DNA of 64,000 nt from positions 1-64,000 of IMG/VR virus record IMGVR_UViG_3300025127_000022; one strand, given 5' to 3'. The notes below the pieces were generated by a model. That model had not been told where the DNA came from. It saw nothing but the letters and a program-made list of their open reading frames with translations, and did no database searches. The DNA is from a virus. Every line of letters starts with the position of its first letter. Within the stretch, counting starts at the first letter, position 1. Both the position numbers and the translations under genes were made by a program. Below are positions 14,584 to 23,622 of the stretch, one piece after another.

Positions 14584-17500
14584 AAAAGTTACTATTCTTA
14601 CTATGTTTAATACCAACTATCGTATTAGGACAAAGCAGTTGGTTTAATTTACAAATACAATATGATTTTTATGCACCGTCAGAGTCTTCAGTTCTGATTA
14701 ATGGTAATGGTGATACCGTACTCACGCATCAACCCACTCAACCATATGAGTTCTTTCAGACAATAGTATATGTAGATTCTGGAGCATTTACCGTAAGTTT
14801 ATATGATTCATTTGGAGATGGTTGGATAGACTTTAACCAAACAGATGTGTGGGTTAAAGTTTCAAATCAATGTCAAGGTTCTATACTAAATTTAGACGCA
14901 GCTTTTAATTTTACACAATTTGATACGGTAATAAACATATTACCTTGTCCCCCACCTATATTGGGGTGTACAGATACCATGGCTACAAATTATGACCCTA
15001 CCGCTTATTTAGATGATGGAAGTTGTTCATATATTTTTGGTTGTACTGACCCCAATGCTGTTAACTACGACCCTAATGCGGCGATAGAGTTAGAAGGTGA
15101 TGTGGAAATATCTTCCTGTAATTCTATATGGACACAAAATTATTTTGGGATAAATTTAAATTTTTACAATTCAAATTCTTCCGCTTTTTCTATAGGTGAT
15201 AAAATTATTGTAGGTGGAATCGACTATTGGATTGACGCTATAGTACTCCCTACCAACTGTAACTCAAATGTAGCTTTAATTTATGTTGCTAATAGTCCAT
15301 ATGCTGTTGATGGTTCATGGACTTCTGTAGGTGGAGTGTTACAAAATCCAGTTGGGTTACAAGATAATTGGTCTATTGGTGGTTGTTATTACAATCCAGG
15401 ATGTACCAACCCTATGTATGTAGAATTTGACCCTAACGCTGATTTTGATGATGGTAGTTGTCAGACACTTGCAGTATTTGGATGTACGGATAGTACCGCA
15501 ATTAATTTTAATCCCTGGGCAGATAACGATAACGGTTCTTGTATTTTACCTCCTTCATGTGGTTTCACTGAGTTTGAATGTCAAGTTTCTCTTACTCTAG
15601 ATAATTACCCAGGTGAGACTGGATGGTTAGTTACTGCGGATAATGGAACTACAGTAGATACTGTATATTATGTACCACCAGGTTCATATAACTTTGGTCA
15701 GTCTGGAACTGTAGTTAATACAAATTTTTGTGTACCAGCGAATCTTAGTACATTTATAACTTTTACTTTAACAGATTCTTACGGTGACGGTTTAGCTGGA
15801 ACTACTACTGGTGGTACTGTTGATGGTGATGTTATAGTTGAAAATATTTCATGTGGTGACACTATATTTGAGTTACCTAACCCGTCTTTTGGTAGTTCAG
15901 TTTCTAGTGATGGGACGTACTCTAGTCCATGGCCTATGTTATGTAACGGGTTGTTAATAGTTCCTGGATGTATGGACCCACAATATCAAGAATATAATCC
16001 TTTAGCTACCAATGACGACGGAAGTTGTCAAACATTACACATTTACGGATGTATGGATACCACATCATTTAACTATGATTCAAACGCTACTTCTCCAGCT
16101 TACATTAGTCCTACACAATATCAAGTAATTTTAGAAGATGACGGAGGTGATGGATGGGGGAATTCCTTTATTGGTTTACGTCAAGGGAATCAATTATGGG
16201 ATTTTAAATTAGACCCAGGAGTTTTCGTAGATACATTCTATATTGATTTAACTGTAGACGTATATCAAACACCTTTAGAGATGTTTTATTTCGAAATACC
16301 TTTACCACAACAAAACCCGTCTCAGCTCCAAATTCAAACTATTCAAAATTCAGTTGTGGTTAAAAATGATTATGGGACAATAATAGAAGAAGGGACTTAC
16401 CCTTGGGCTAATGGAAATAAACTGAAAAATTTTAATGGTCCTCAGGACATATACAACGCTATTCCTTTTGGTGGGTATGATTGTACACCCAAAATTTATG
16501 GTTGTACAGATTCTACCGCACATGTAGATTCTTATAATCCTAACGCTAATACAGATGATGGTTCATGTTTTTATAATCCTGAATGTAACAATGCAGGATT
16601 TGTTGAATTTTGGGAGGCTGATTCTACAGTGGTAGATTATTGGAGCATAGATTACTGTTACACTACTGCTATTTTTGGTTGTACTGACAGTACAATGTTT
16701 AATTATAATTCTTTAGCAAATGTAGATAATGGTTCTTGTATTCCATATATCTACGGTTGTACGGACCCTACAATGTTTAATTATAATTCACAAGCAAATG
16801 TAGATGATAGTAGTTGTGTACCTTTCACTTATGGTTGTACTGACCCTACGATGTTTAATTATGACCCAGTTGCTAATGTAGATGATGGTACTTGTATACC
16901 ATATGTGTATGGTTGTACTGATAGTACAATGTGGAATTACGACCCCTTAGCAAATACCGATAATGGGAGTTGTCAACCATATGTTTACGGGTGTATGGAC
17001 CCTAATGCGTTTAATTATAATCCTTTAGCTAATACTAATCAGGTATCCGCTAACGACTTCTCCAACCCTTGTGTCCCAGTAATTTATGGTTGTACAGATT
17101 CAACAGCATTTAACTACGACTCTAATGCTAATACAGATGATGGTTCATGTATAATAACTGTTTACGGGTGTACAGATGTTACTGCGTATAATTATTTACC
17201 TACCGCTAATACAGATGATGGTAGTTGTTTATATGACGCTGGTTGTATAGATGGTCCTGGTGTACCTTATTGGTTGAATGACACTTGTTACGCTTGGGTT
17301 ATTTCAGTAGACCCTTATTGTTGTAACAATGTGTGGGACTCCTTTTGTCAAGCAGAATATAATTTCTGTCAAGATGGTACTCCATTAAATCTAGATGAAG
17401 TAGAAGATAATGGACGTAAAATTATAGTCTACCCTAACCCAACACAAGAACTTATTAATATAAAACATAACTTAAAAACTAATGTAATAGTAGAAATTAG

Positions 17501-17636
17501 AGATATGATGGGTAAATTAGTTACCACTTCTACTAATCAAAATAAAATTGATGTATCATTTTTATCTAGAGGTTTATATAACCTAACTATTAAATCTGAT
17601 GAAATTATAGTAACTAAAAGAATTATTAAACAATGA
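14580..17636 (+). CDS. Type IX-secreted repeat protein
   Basis: A 1018-residue exported protein. Signal peptide MKKLLFLLCLIPTIVLG. The body holds 14 copies of a ~21-residue repeat, GCTD-x-x-A-x-NYxPxANxDDGSC, each with two Cys, and three DSYGDGW-type blocks (near residues 80, 400 and 520). The end (about 940-1018, KIIVYPNPTQELINI to VTKRIIKQ) is a T9SS C-terminal sorting domain. Such proteins cross the outer membrane through the Bacteroidota Type IX system and stay on the surface. For a phage this is unusual; a role in adhesion between cells or surface masking is inferred. Overlaps both neighbours by four bases. Confidence 0.9.
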   Translation: MKKLLFLLCLIPTIVLGQSSWFNLQIQYDFYAPSESSVLINGNGDTVLTHQPTQPYEFFQTIVYVDSGAFTVSLYDSFGDGWIDFNQTDVWVKVSNQCQGSILNLDAAFNFTQFDTVINILPCPPPILGCTDTMATNYDPTAYLDDGSCSYIFGCTDPNAVNYDPNAAIELEGDVEISSCNSIWTQNYFGINLNFYNSNSSAFSIGDKIIVGGIDYWIDAIVLPTNCNSNVALIYVANSPYAVDGSWTSVGGVLQNPVGLQDNWSIGGCYYNPGCTNPMYVEFDPNADFDDGSCQTLAVFGCTDSTAINFNPWADNDNGSCILPPSCGFTEFECQVSLTLDNYPGETGWLVTADNGTTVDTVYYVPPGSYNFGQSGTVVNTNFCVPANLSTFITFTLTDSYGDGLAGTTTGGTVDGDVIVENISCGDTIFELPNPSFGSSVSSDGTYSSPWPMLCNGLLIVPGCMDPQYQEYNPLATNDDGSCQTLHIYGCMDTTSFNYDSNATSPAYISPTQYQVILEDDGGDGWGNSFIGLRQGNQLWDFKLDPGVFVDTFYIDLTVDVYQTPLEMFYFEIPLPQQNPSQLQIQTIQNSVVVKNDYGTIIEEGTYPWANGNKLKNFNGPQDIYNAIPFGGYDCTPKIYGCTDSTAHVDSYNPNANTDDGSCFYNPECNNAGFVEFWEADSTVVDYWSIDYCYTTAIFGCTDSTMFNYNSLANVDNGSCIPYIYGCTDPTMFNYNSQANVDDSSCVPFTYGCTDPTMFNYDPVANVDDGTCIPYVYGCTDSTMWNYDPLANTDNGSCQPYVYGCMDPNAFNYNPLANTNQVSANDFSNPCVPVIYGCTDSTAFNYDSNANTDDGSCIITVYGCTDVTAYNYLPTANTDDGSCLYDAGCIDGPGVPYWLNDTCYAWVISVDPYCCNNVWDSFCQAEYNFCQDGTPLNLDEVEDNGRKIIVYPNPTQELINIKHNLKTNVIVEIRDMMGKLVTTSTNQNKIDVSFLSRGLYNLTIKSDEIIVTKRIIKQ
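14964..17236 (+). repeat. Coding tandem repeat, 14 GCTD...DDGSC units
   Basis: Units of roughly 60-75 bp encode the Cys-bounded repeat of the surface protein. Units from about 16675 onward are nearly contiguous and most alike, which suggests recent expansion; the earlier ones are interrupted by inserted domains. Confidence 0.85.
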
Positions 17637-18718
17637 AAAAATTATTAGTAATCTTATTATTAACTCCGATTGTTTTATTGGGGCAAACAGAAAAAAACTC
17701 TGTTAAAAAAGAACCTTCTAAATTTTCAAAAGAAGTAAAACGTGTATTTAAGTACTCAACATTTTACGCCGCGATGAATGGTAGTAATTCGATTTCAGAT
17801 GGGGACTTATATACGATTACCCCACAAGGTCAACTATCTTATGATAGAGAACAAACACCTTTTGACTTTTCTATTGCTTTAGGAATTAGAAAACGTGCAA
17901 GATTCGGATATGAAAATAGAGCTAATACATTTTATGATGGGACTGAAAAATCATTAAGTGACGCATCTACCATAGGTAAGGTTAAAGGATTTGAATACCT
18001 AGCTGAAATAGACTATAGAAGATTGTTAGGTGAAAATTACCTAAATCAACATTATTTTTTAAGATATGTAGCTAAACACTGGTTAGCCAAAGTGGAATAT
18101 TTAGAAAATAATTTTACTGATATCAGTTTTTATGAAGCATCACAAAGATATAGATACAACGTAAATAATAAATTATCTTTTAATCTTGGTTTAGTACAAA
18201 GAATTTCTGCCCCTTATGGTTATGACCCAGTAGAAGAATGGTTAATAGAAAATGATTACGCCGACTACACCTATCTAGCACAAGAAGAAGGTTATAGTTT
18301 TGACCCTAACAATGGTAATTATTACAATGCTGATGGTACTTTAGTTGCCACTAGTAGTGCAGTTTTTGAAAATACAGTAATACCTACAGTGATTAGTGAC
18401 TATAGTAGACGTAAAAGGGGTGAAATACCATCACAGTGGTCTCACTCTTTAATTATAGGTGGTGATTACTACCACTTTACAGATGATTTTTGGACCCACG
18501 CTTGGATTAACGTATTACCATATCATTTAGATATTGGGAAAGATTACTCTTACCACCGTTTTAATGAAAATAAAAATTGGATAGATTATGGTGGAGGTTT
18601 AATTTTTGGTTGGAGAATAACTAAAAGTTTAGGAATCTTCCTTGAAGGAAACTACACGAAGTATTGGAATCGTGAGTGGCATGATTTTAAGGTGGGTGCT
18701 AACTATATTATATTTTAA
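17633..18718 (+). CDS. Outer-membrane beta-barrel protein
   Basis: A 361-residue protein with signal MKKLLVILLLTPIVLLG. The mature part has alternating aromatic/polar strands (FDFSIALGIRKRARFGY, FLRYVAKHWLAKVEY, LGIFLEGNYTKYW) and ends in Phe, the usual C-terminal signature of barrel proteins. It follows the T9SS cargo gene with a four-base overlap. In Bacteroidota, PorP/SprF-type barrels are often next to T9SS adhesins and anchor them; a similar partnership is plausible, though the family match is not certain. Confidence 0.7.
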   Translation: MKKLLVILLLTPIVLLGQTEKNSVKKEPSKFSKEVKRVFKYSTFYAAMNGSNSISDGDLYTITPQGQLSYDREQTPFDFSIALGIRKRARFGYENRANTFYDGTEKSLSDASTIGKVKGFEYLAEIDYRRLLGENYLNQHYFLRYVAKHWLAKVEYLENNFTDISFYEASQRYRYNVNNKLSFNLGLVQRISAPYGYDPVEEWLIENDYADYTYLAQEEGYSFDPNNGNYYNADGTLVATSSAVFENTVIPTVISDYSRRKRGEIPSQWSHSLIIGGDYYHFTDDFWTHAWINVLPYHLDIGKDYSYHRFNENKNWIDYGGGLIFGWRITKSLGIFLEGNYTKYWNREWHDFKVGANYIIF

Positions 18719-18732
18719 TACATAATTTAACA

Positions 18733-19023
18733 ATGACAAAAGAATTAAATGAAGACACATCGTTTAAAGTCAGTATTAAGACTTTAATTGCGATTGCAGC
18801 AGGAATAGCAACTGTGGTGGGAATGTGGTTTGCACTACAAGCTGATATAGAAGAAGCTAAAAAATTACCTGTACTAGAAATACCAGAACCCGAAGTTACT
18901 AGAATGGAATTTGACATGAAAGACCAATTAATTAGACAAACTATCATGACAACCCAACAAGATGTTGAAGAAATAAAGGAGGATTTAAAACGAATCGAGG
19001 AAAAACTGGATAAACTTAGATAA
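18733..19023 (+). CDS. Membrane plus coiled-coil protein
   Basis: A 96-residue protein: one helix (LIAIAAGIATVVGMWFAL, residues ~18-36) followed by a periplasmic-type coiled coil (VEEIKEDLKRIEEKLDKL). It resembles small phage proteins annotated as holin- or spanin-like, but the type is not certain. It lies in the envelope operon. Confidence 0.6.
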   Translation: MTKELNEDTSFKVSIKTLIAIAAGIATVVGMWFALQADIEEAKKLPVLEIPEPEVTRMEFDMKDQLIRQTIMTTQQDVEEIKEDLKRIEEKLDKLR

Positions 19024-19035
19024 CCTAACTAATTA

Positions 19036-19401
19036 ATGAAAACTTTTAAAATCTTATCTGCTTTAATATTAACATTAATGTGTTTTACCGCACAAGCACA
19101 AAGTAAAATGAATAAAATTCCTCAGTATGGGGTAGTGGTGGTAGAATTTAACGCTGGATGGAATTCCTCTAAAAATGTTACTTGGATTAACAAGTTAAAA
19201 GAGGCAGAAGTGGGGAGACTCTTGATAGACGAAAATCCTAAATTCCAATCAAAATATAAAATAGTGGTTGTGCCGACTCTAATAGTCTTTAAAGATGGTG
19301 TGGAAGTGCAAAGATTCCAAGCTAATATTATGATGGACATGGAAGCTACTTTAGAAGATGTTCAAGAGGGTGTGGATGATGCACACATGGAAGGATTTTA
19401 A
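19036..19401 (+). CDS. Exported thioredoxin-fold protein without CxxC
   Basis: A 121-residue protein with signal MKTFKILSALILTLMCF and cleavage near TAQAQ. The mature part has the thioredoxin pattern: VVVVEFNAGW (34-42), a central helix, and KIVVVPTLIVFKDGVEV (75-91) with the cis-Pro80. The active-site WCxxC is replaced by WNSSK (42-46), so it cannot do disulfide exchange. It may act as a periplasmic binding or decoy protein. It ends by overlapping a convergent tagged gene by four bases. Confidence 0.75.
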   Translation: MKTFKILSALILTLMCFTAQAQSKMNKIPQYGVVVVEFNAGWNSSKNVTWINKLKEAEVGRLLIDENPKFQSKYKIVVVPTLIVFKDGVEVQRFQANIMMDMEATLEDVQEGVDDAHMEGF

Positions 19402-19640
19402 CGTCTAAAACCTTTTATTTCAGTTCTAGTTCCCATTCCAATCATAGTATTAATAAAATTAATCCTTTCTTCTATTTTGTTCTTAGCGATTTGTAAAATT
19501 TCTAAATCAAATTCTGAGTCTACCCAATTTACAAAATCCTCACTACTAAAAGAAGCTTCATAATTTGTCAAATCGACCTCTTCTTCTATTTTATTTAGAA
19601 GTTTTTGATACTGGTGTTCTGTTAAAATAACTTTAGACAT
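19398..19640 (-). CDS. Small tagged protein
   Basis: An 80-residue protein with a clear tag (MSKVILTEHQYQKLLNKI, then EEE). The remainder is a helical pair ending KGFRR. A TATTTATA promoter reads into it from the right. It is among the smallest payloads of the tag family. Confidence 0.65.
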   Translation of the reverse strand: MSKVILTEHQYQKLLNKIEEEVDLTNYEASFSSEDFVNWVDSEFDLEILQIAKNKIEERINFINTMIGMGTRTEIKGFRR

Positions 19641-19656
19641 GTACTATTCTTTTTAT

Positions 19657-19664
19657 TATAAATA
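19657..19664 (-). promoter_or_regulatory. TATTTATA phage promoter (minus strand)
   Basis: 16 nt before the ATG at 19640; TATTTATA in the direction of transcription. Confidence 0.5.
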
Positions 19665-19744
19665 CTTATAAGTTAGGCAAGTTACTCCACCGAATAAACT
19701 TAATTTATTTATAGGACACGTTACACTTTTAAGATAATTTTTCC

Positions 19745-19752
19745 TATATTTG
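19745..19752 (+). promoter_or_regulatory. TATATTTG host-like promoter
   Basis: Fits TAnnTTTG; 19 nt before the ATG at 19772. Confidence 0.5.
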
Positions 19753-19771
19753 TATCACAAAAAAAAATGTT

Positions 19772-19981
19772 ATGGGAAAAATGAAAGAAGTTTTTATGAA
19801 AGAAAGAGAATCAGAAAATGATAAATATGTAGATGAATCCTATTTTTATAATAAATGGAAAGAGGAACAACAAGAACCAAAAAATTACATCGGTGGTGAT
19901 GAAGATTTTGTAGACTTTGTTGATGAATTACCTCCTGTAGTTCGAGAATATAAACCTGTGGACGATTCTAACGAATACTGA
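19772..19981 (+). CDS. 69-residue acidic protein
   Basis: MGKMKEVFMKERESENDK then an acidic, aromatic stretch (YFYNKWKEEQQEP, DEDFVDFVDELPPVV). Likely disordered. It is preceded by a host-like promoter, so it may be an early gene that binds a host protein. No family is recognised. Confidence 0.55.
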   Translation: MGKMKEVFMKERESENDKYVDESYFYNKWKEEQQEPKNYIGGDEDFVDFVDELPPVVREYKPVDDSNEY

Positions 19982-20035
19982 TATCTTTTCTTTAAAAATT
20001 TTCTTCTTTTATACCTGGGTGGGTTAACCGCTAAC

Positions 20036-20152
20036 TTAAATTGAATCACCATATTTGTCTTTTAAGTATTTGTGCCATTCTTCTTGTTTTCTTCCGTTTA
20101 CAAACATCCAACCTATTCTAAGGTCAAACCATCTTCTTAATTTTTTAATCAT
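20036..20152 (-). CDS. 38-residue basic peptide
   Basis: MIKKLRRWFDLRIGWMFV then NGRKQEEWHKYLKDKYGDSI. Amphipathic and basic. Its start overlaps the stop of the upstream gene by 8 bases. Confidence 0.45.
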   Translation of the reverse strand: MIKKLRRWFDLRIGWMFVNGRKQEEWHKYLKDKYGDSI

Positions 20153-20393
20153 ATTTAGTTTTTTTAATGTTTACAGTTATACCAGCTTTTCCTACCGATA
20201 AATCGTAAGTGTTACTTCTATTGTCATTTATGAATCCATAATCTTTAAAATAAAAAATAATTACTTCTTCATCATTTAACCATCCATGGATAGCGTTAGT
20301 AGCGTAGTCAATTGAGGGGTGTTTTATATATTCCATCTTCCAAGACTCACGGTATTCCTCAACTAGTTCATCAGGGGTTATATGTATTATCAT
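20145..20393 (-). CDS. 82-residue hypothetical protein
   Basis: An alpha/beta protein (MIIHITPDELVEEYRESW, later EEVIIFYFKDYGFIN). It lies two bases after thyA. No family is recognised. Confidence 0.55.
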   Translation of the reverse strand: MIIHITPDELVEEYRESWKMEYIKHPSIDYATNAIHGWLNDEEVIIFYFKDYGFINDNRSNTYDLSVGKAGITVNIKKTKYD

Positions 20394-20395
20394 TT

Positions 20396-21403
20396 TTAAT
20401 TACTAAGAGGTGCTTTAATCGGTGAGTGTGGGTTATAGTTTTCGAGAGACACTTCAGCGTATCCTAGTAACAAATCTAGATTACCTACCTTAACGTTTGG
20501 TAACTCCATAGGTTCTCTACTTAATTGTTCCTTAGCTTGTTCAAGATGATTGTTATATAAATGTACATCACCTAAATTTCCTATTAATTCACCTGGTACC
20601 ATATTAACTTCTTTAGCGATTAATTTTAAAAGTAACCCATAAGATGCTATGTTGAATGGTAAACCTAAAAAGGTATCTACAGAACGTTGGTTCCACATTA
20701 ATGATAATATTCTTTTAGGTACTCTTAAAGAATCTAATTTAATGTGTGAATCTACATCATGTTCACAAAATTCCTGTCTTTCTTTTAGACTTAACTCTCT
20801 TGTATAAACTTGAAATCCATAATGACATGGTGGGAGAGTCATTTTATCTAGTTCACTCACATTCCATGCGTTAACCATTAATCGTCTACTGTCTGGATTT
20901 GTTTGAAGTTCCTTTATAAGATTTTTGATTTGGTCAACAGAAGATTTGACATTAGGAAATGAGCCTTCATCAATTAATTGGTTATCGTATTTATCCCAAT
21001 TCCTCCATTGTTTACCATACACTGGACCTAAATCACCCCACTTCTTTGCGAACTCACCATCTGTTTTTATTGCATCAATGAATTCTGGTTGTGTCATCGT
21101 AGGGTAGGGATATGGAGATTCTTGACAATAAGCCTTATATGCGTCACCATCCCAAATATGACAATTGTTATCAACAAGATATTTGATGTTTGTATCACCA
21201 CGTAAGAACCATAATAATTCTGTCACAATTCCTTTCCAATACATTTTCTTTGTTGTTAGTAATGGAAAACCATTTTTCATATTATGTCTCACCGTGTAAC
21301 CAAATATAGATTTGGTTCCTGTGCCTGTTCTGTCTTCTTTATCCACACCATACTCCAGTATAGTTTTAAGTAATTCTTGATATTGTTTATCTAAGTTGTT
21401 CAT
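20396..21403 (-). CDS. thyA: Thymidylate synthase
   Basis: A 335-residue ThyA, longer than the E. coli enzyme because of two inserts, at about residues 95-150 and 200-225. The catalytic Cys193 is in LPPCHYGFQ; the phosphate-binding EDRTGTGT loop (23-30) and DSRR (171-174) are intact, as is QRSVDTFLGLPFNIASYGLL. It methylates dUMP to dTMP with methylene-tetrahydrofolate. With the dCMP deaminase it forms a dTTP pathway. It overlaps the upstream gene by four bases. Confidence 0.96.
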   Translation of the reverse strand: MNNLDKQYQELLKTILEYGVDKEDRTGTGTKSIFGYTVRHNMKNGFPLLTTKKMYWKGIVTELLWFLRGDTNIKYLVDNNCHIWDGDAYKAYCQESPYPYPTMTQPEFIDAIKTDGEFAKKWGDLGPVYGKQWRNWDKYDNQLIDEGSFPNVKSSVDQIKNLIKELQTNPDSRRLMVNAWNVSELDKMTLPPCHYGFQVYTRELSLKERQEFCEHDVDSHIKLDSLRVPKRILSLMWNQRSVDTFLGLPFNIASYGLLLKLIAKEVNMVPGELIGNLGDVHLYNNHLEQAKEQLSREPMELPNVKVGNLDLLLGYAEVSLENYNPHSPIKAPLSN

Positions 21404-21777
21404 TTTATTATTTTAACCTCTTTGTTTTTTAATTCATCATAAATAAATTCAATTAATTCGTCAATACCGTATTCACTTAAAAAGTCATCCCAGTCCATAG
21501 TAGAGTAGGTTTGATAGACAGTTTCTCTAGCGTAGTCCCAGTGGTCCTCAAAAGTTTCCAGGTCTCTTGTGTCCATAAAACTATTAAAAGAATCTGTATC
21601 TAAGAATTCTTCTACATCCCCATCTTCAGTGTATTTCACAATAATAATTTCATCATAATCACCATAATAATAGACATCATATAAATTACCATCATATTCT
21701 ACACATTCCTCCTTTTCTAAAGAATAGATATTTTTTTCAACGAAGGTTTTAAGTTGATTAAATTTAGATTTTTCCAT
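21400..21777 (-). CDS. Acidic 125-residue protein
   Basis: A highly acidic and aromatic protein (VYYYGDYDEIIIVKYTED, then FEDHWDYARETVYQ). It overlaps thyA by four bases. The strong negative charge could mimic DNA, as in several phage anti-restriction proteins, but no specific family is recognised. Confidence 0.6.
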   Translation of the reverse strand: MEKSKFNQLKTFVEKNIYSLEKEECVEYDGNLYDVYYYGDYDEIIIVKYTEDGDVEEFLDTDSFNSFMDTRDLETFEDHWDYARETVYQTYSTMDWDDFLSEYGIDELIEFIYDELKNKEVKIIK

Positions 21778-21823
21778 AATACTCCAATAATAAGAATTAG
21801 GTGGTAAAGTATCAAGTATATGA

Positions 21824-21831
21824 TATTTATA
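21824..21831 (+). promoter_or_regulatory. TATTTATA phage promoter, leaderless type
   Basis: Only 5 nt before the ATG at 21837, which decides that start over the ATG at 21801. Confidence 0.55.
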
Positions 21832-21836
21832 AAATA

Positions 21837-22550
21837 ATGAAAACAGGTTTATTAGACATATTAAAAGAATCTATAAATGAAGGTGGGGTCAAAAAAGACC
21901 TTTACACTAATTTAAAATTATCTAAACGTAATGAATTTTACGAAGAAGATGATTTAACACAGATACCACTAAGCCCACAAGAAAAATATGATAGAGAGGT
22001 AACTGAACTAAGAGTTAAAAATGATAAACTATTCGAAAAAAAATTAAGGCATTATTTTACTTATTTACAACGTTTAGGTGGGATGGACGAAGTAAAAAAT
22101 TCATTAGAAACTCATCCTGATGGCACAAGAAATGTCCCCGCTTATAAAGATGCGATAGGTGGATTAAAATTAGTTGGATTTAATCCTGAATATTATAGAC
22201 CCTTATCTATGGACTTAATGGATAAAATTTACGTGTTAGTCGTTAATTATATACACAATGGTGGAGACAGTAGAAATTTTATGGAAGGACCTTTAGACAT
22301 TATACCCGCTAAACAGTGGGACGTAGATACCGATTACTCAGAAGACGTGATTGAATATGGAACGTCTTTTGGTTCCGCGTATGGTGATAATGAAGAGCGT
22401 GTTAAAGAACTGGTGTTAGCTCATCCATGGCATTTCGAACAAGATAGAGAGACTCACGACCATGATTATGTGGGGGACTACAAAAGCAAAAAAATAACAA
22501 ATCTATCAGTTAAGGACATTAAATTAGTAAGACAAGCATTTGAACGATGA
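21837..22550 (+). CDS. Tagged hypothetical protein
   Basis: A 237-residue protein starting MKTGLLDILKESINEGG, a tag-like amphipathic helix with INE as a probable cut site. The body is helical and charged with aromatic patches (YFTYLQRLGGMDEVKN, LAHPWHFEQDRETHDH). No domain is recognised. The start is chosen at 21837 because the TATTTATA box lies between it and the upstream in-frame ATG. It overlaps the next small tagged gene by four bases. Confidence 0.65.
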   Translation: MKTGLLDILKESINEGGVKKDLYTNLKLSKRNEFYEEDDLTQIPLSPQEKYDREVTELRVKNDKLFEKKLRHYFTYLQRLGGMDEVKNSLETHPDGTRNVPAYKDAIGGLKLVGFNPEYYRPLSMDLMDKIYVLVVNYIHNGGDSRNFMEGPLDIIPAKQWDVDTDYSEDVIEYGTSFGSAYGDNEERVKELVLAHPWHFEQDRETHDHDYVGDYKSKKITNLSVKDIKLVRQAFER

Positions 22551-22738
22551 AAAATATAGAAAACAAAATTAAAAGAATGAGGAAATTAATGTTGGAGTCT
22601 GAAGGTAGCCCTGAAGAAAACGACTTTATAGATGGTGTCAGAGACATATTAAAAAAACAGAAAGAGAACAAGGATGAGAACGCTTATTACGATGATTTCC
22701 AAAAACTATTCAAAAAATTAGACATACCTTTTCATTAA
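22547..22738 (+). CDS. Small tagged protein
   Basis: A 63-residue protein, MKNIENKIKRMRKLMLES then EGSPEEND, which fits the tag pattern with a Glu-containing site near 18-19. The rest is one helix pair. Overlaps the gene before it. Confidence 0.55.
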   Translation: MKNIENKIKRMRKLMLESEGSPEENDFIDGVRDILKKQKENKDENAYYDDFQKLFKKLDIPFH

Positions 22739-22776
22739 ATTTGATTTTTAAGTTAAAGTTACTTATATTTTAAGTA

Positions 22777-22950
22777 ATGAAGTTAAGTAAAAAAAATAAA
22801 AAAATCTTGGGGGTCTGTGGTGGTATCGCTAAAAAACTAAATGCCGACCCAGGACTCACAAGATTTGTATTTATAATATTATTTTTATATCCAGGAACAC
22901 CAGCTATATTAATTTATTTAATATTCTGGTTAATAATGGAAAAAAATTAA
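22777..22950 (+). CDS. PspC-domain membrane protein
   Basis: A 57-residue protein consisting of a PspC domain: basic start MKLSKKNKKILGVCGGIAKK, then LNADPGLTRFVFIILFLY and a second hydrophobic stretch ending FWLIMEKN. The GVCGGIA-x-x-L-x-x-DP-x-x-x-R core is the family signature. PspC belongs to the phage-shock response to membrane stress. It could lessen envelope damage during infection. It converges on the phosphatase gene with a 4-base overlap. Confidence 0.85.
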   Translation: MKLSKKNKKILGVCGGIAKKLNADPGLTRFVFIILFLYPGTPAILIYLIFWLIMEKN

Positions 22951-23417
22951 AAATCACCAGGAGCAACTTGCATACAAGTTAAACCATTTTTTCTCCACAT
23001 ATCCACAACCTTTTGACGGTCATCGAAAACAGCTACAATTCTATCTCTTATATCACCAGGAAATAAGTCGTCTAACCAGTGTTGTTTTAATTCATCATCT
23101 GGCATGTACATCCACTCCTTACTTGTAGGTCTCATTTTAATAATGTGGTAAGGTACGTTATTTCTATTTAACCAAGATTTAGTAGTTAATTGTGTTCCTT
23201 TACTTCTCCCAGATAAAATTGCAATCATATGACCAGACTCTGCTAAGACTTGTGCCATTTTAATTACTGCAGGGTTAGGTTTATCTAATTTAATGTTTTC
23301 AGGGTCAAAAAATTTATCCCAATCCATTTTACCATTATCTTTTGTAGATAATTTTCTTCTCTCTTCGATGTTAGCGAGAGTACCGTCCAAATCAAATATT
23401 ACCCAAGAATCTTTCAT
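22947..23417 (-). CDS. HAD phosphatase, PNK 3'-phosphatase-like
   Basis: A 156-residue HAD protein: DLDGT with Asp9 and Asp11, ILSGRS (motif II, around residue 70) and VFDDRQKVVDMWR (motif IV, around 136-148). The ending MWRKNGLTCMQVAPGDF matches the phosphatase domain of T4 polynucleotide kinase. The kinase domain is absent. Removal of 3'-phosphates from nicked RNA or DNA is the likely activity. A host-like promoter lies at 23452-23459. Confidence 0.85.
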   Translation of the reverse strand: MKDSWVIFDLDGTLANIEERRKLSTKDNGKMDWDKFFDPENIKLDKPNPAVIKMAQVLAESGHMIAILSGRSKGTQLTTKSWLNRNNVPYHIIKMRPTSKEWMYMPDDELKQHWLDDLFPGDIRDRIVAVFDDRQKVVDMWRKNGLTCMQVAPGDF

Positions 23418-23451
23418 TTTTTGTTTTTGTTTTAAAAATTATTAATCAATA

Positions 23452-23459
23452 CAAATATA
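23452..23459 (-). promoter_or_regulatory. TATATTTG host-like promoter
   Basis: 34 nt before the ATG at 23417 on the minus strand. Confidence 0.5.
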
Positions 23460-23622
23460 AAAAAAAATTATCATTTGACCTAATTTATCTTAAAAAAACT
23501 TAATAAGTCTACCCTACCCCCTATTTATATAATATATAAGTAGAAATACGTACACCTTCCTTACGTGTTTATAAGGGACATTTATCTACTATAAGTGTCT
23601 ATAAAGTTAAAAAAAATATATT

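Noticed and set aside
14964-17236. Regularly spaced repeats, considered as CRISPR
   Set aside because: The units are in frame, diverged in DNA and encode Cys-bounded protein repeats; no fixed repeats with unique spacers and no cas genes.
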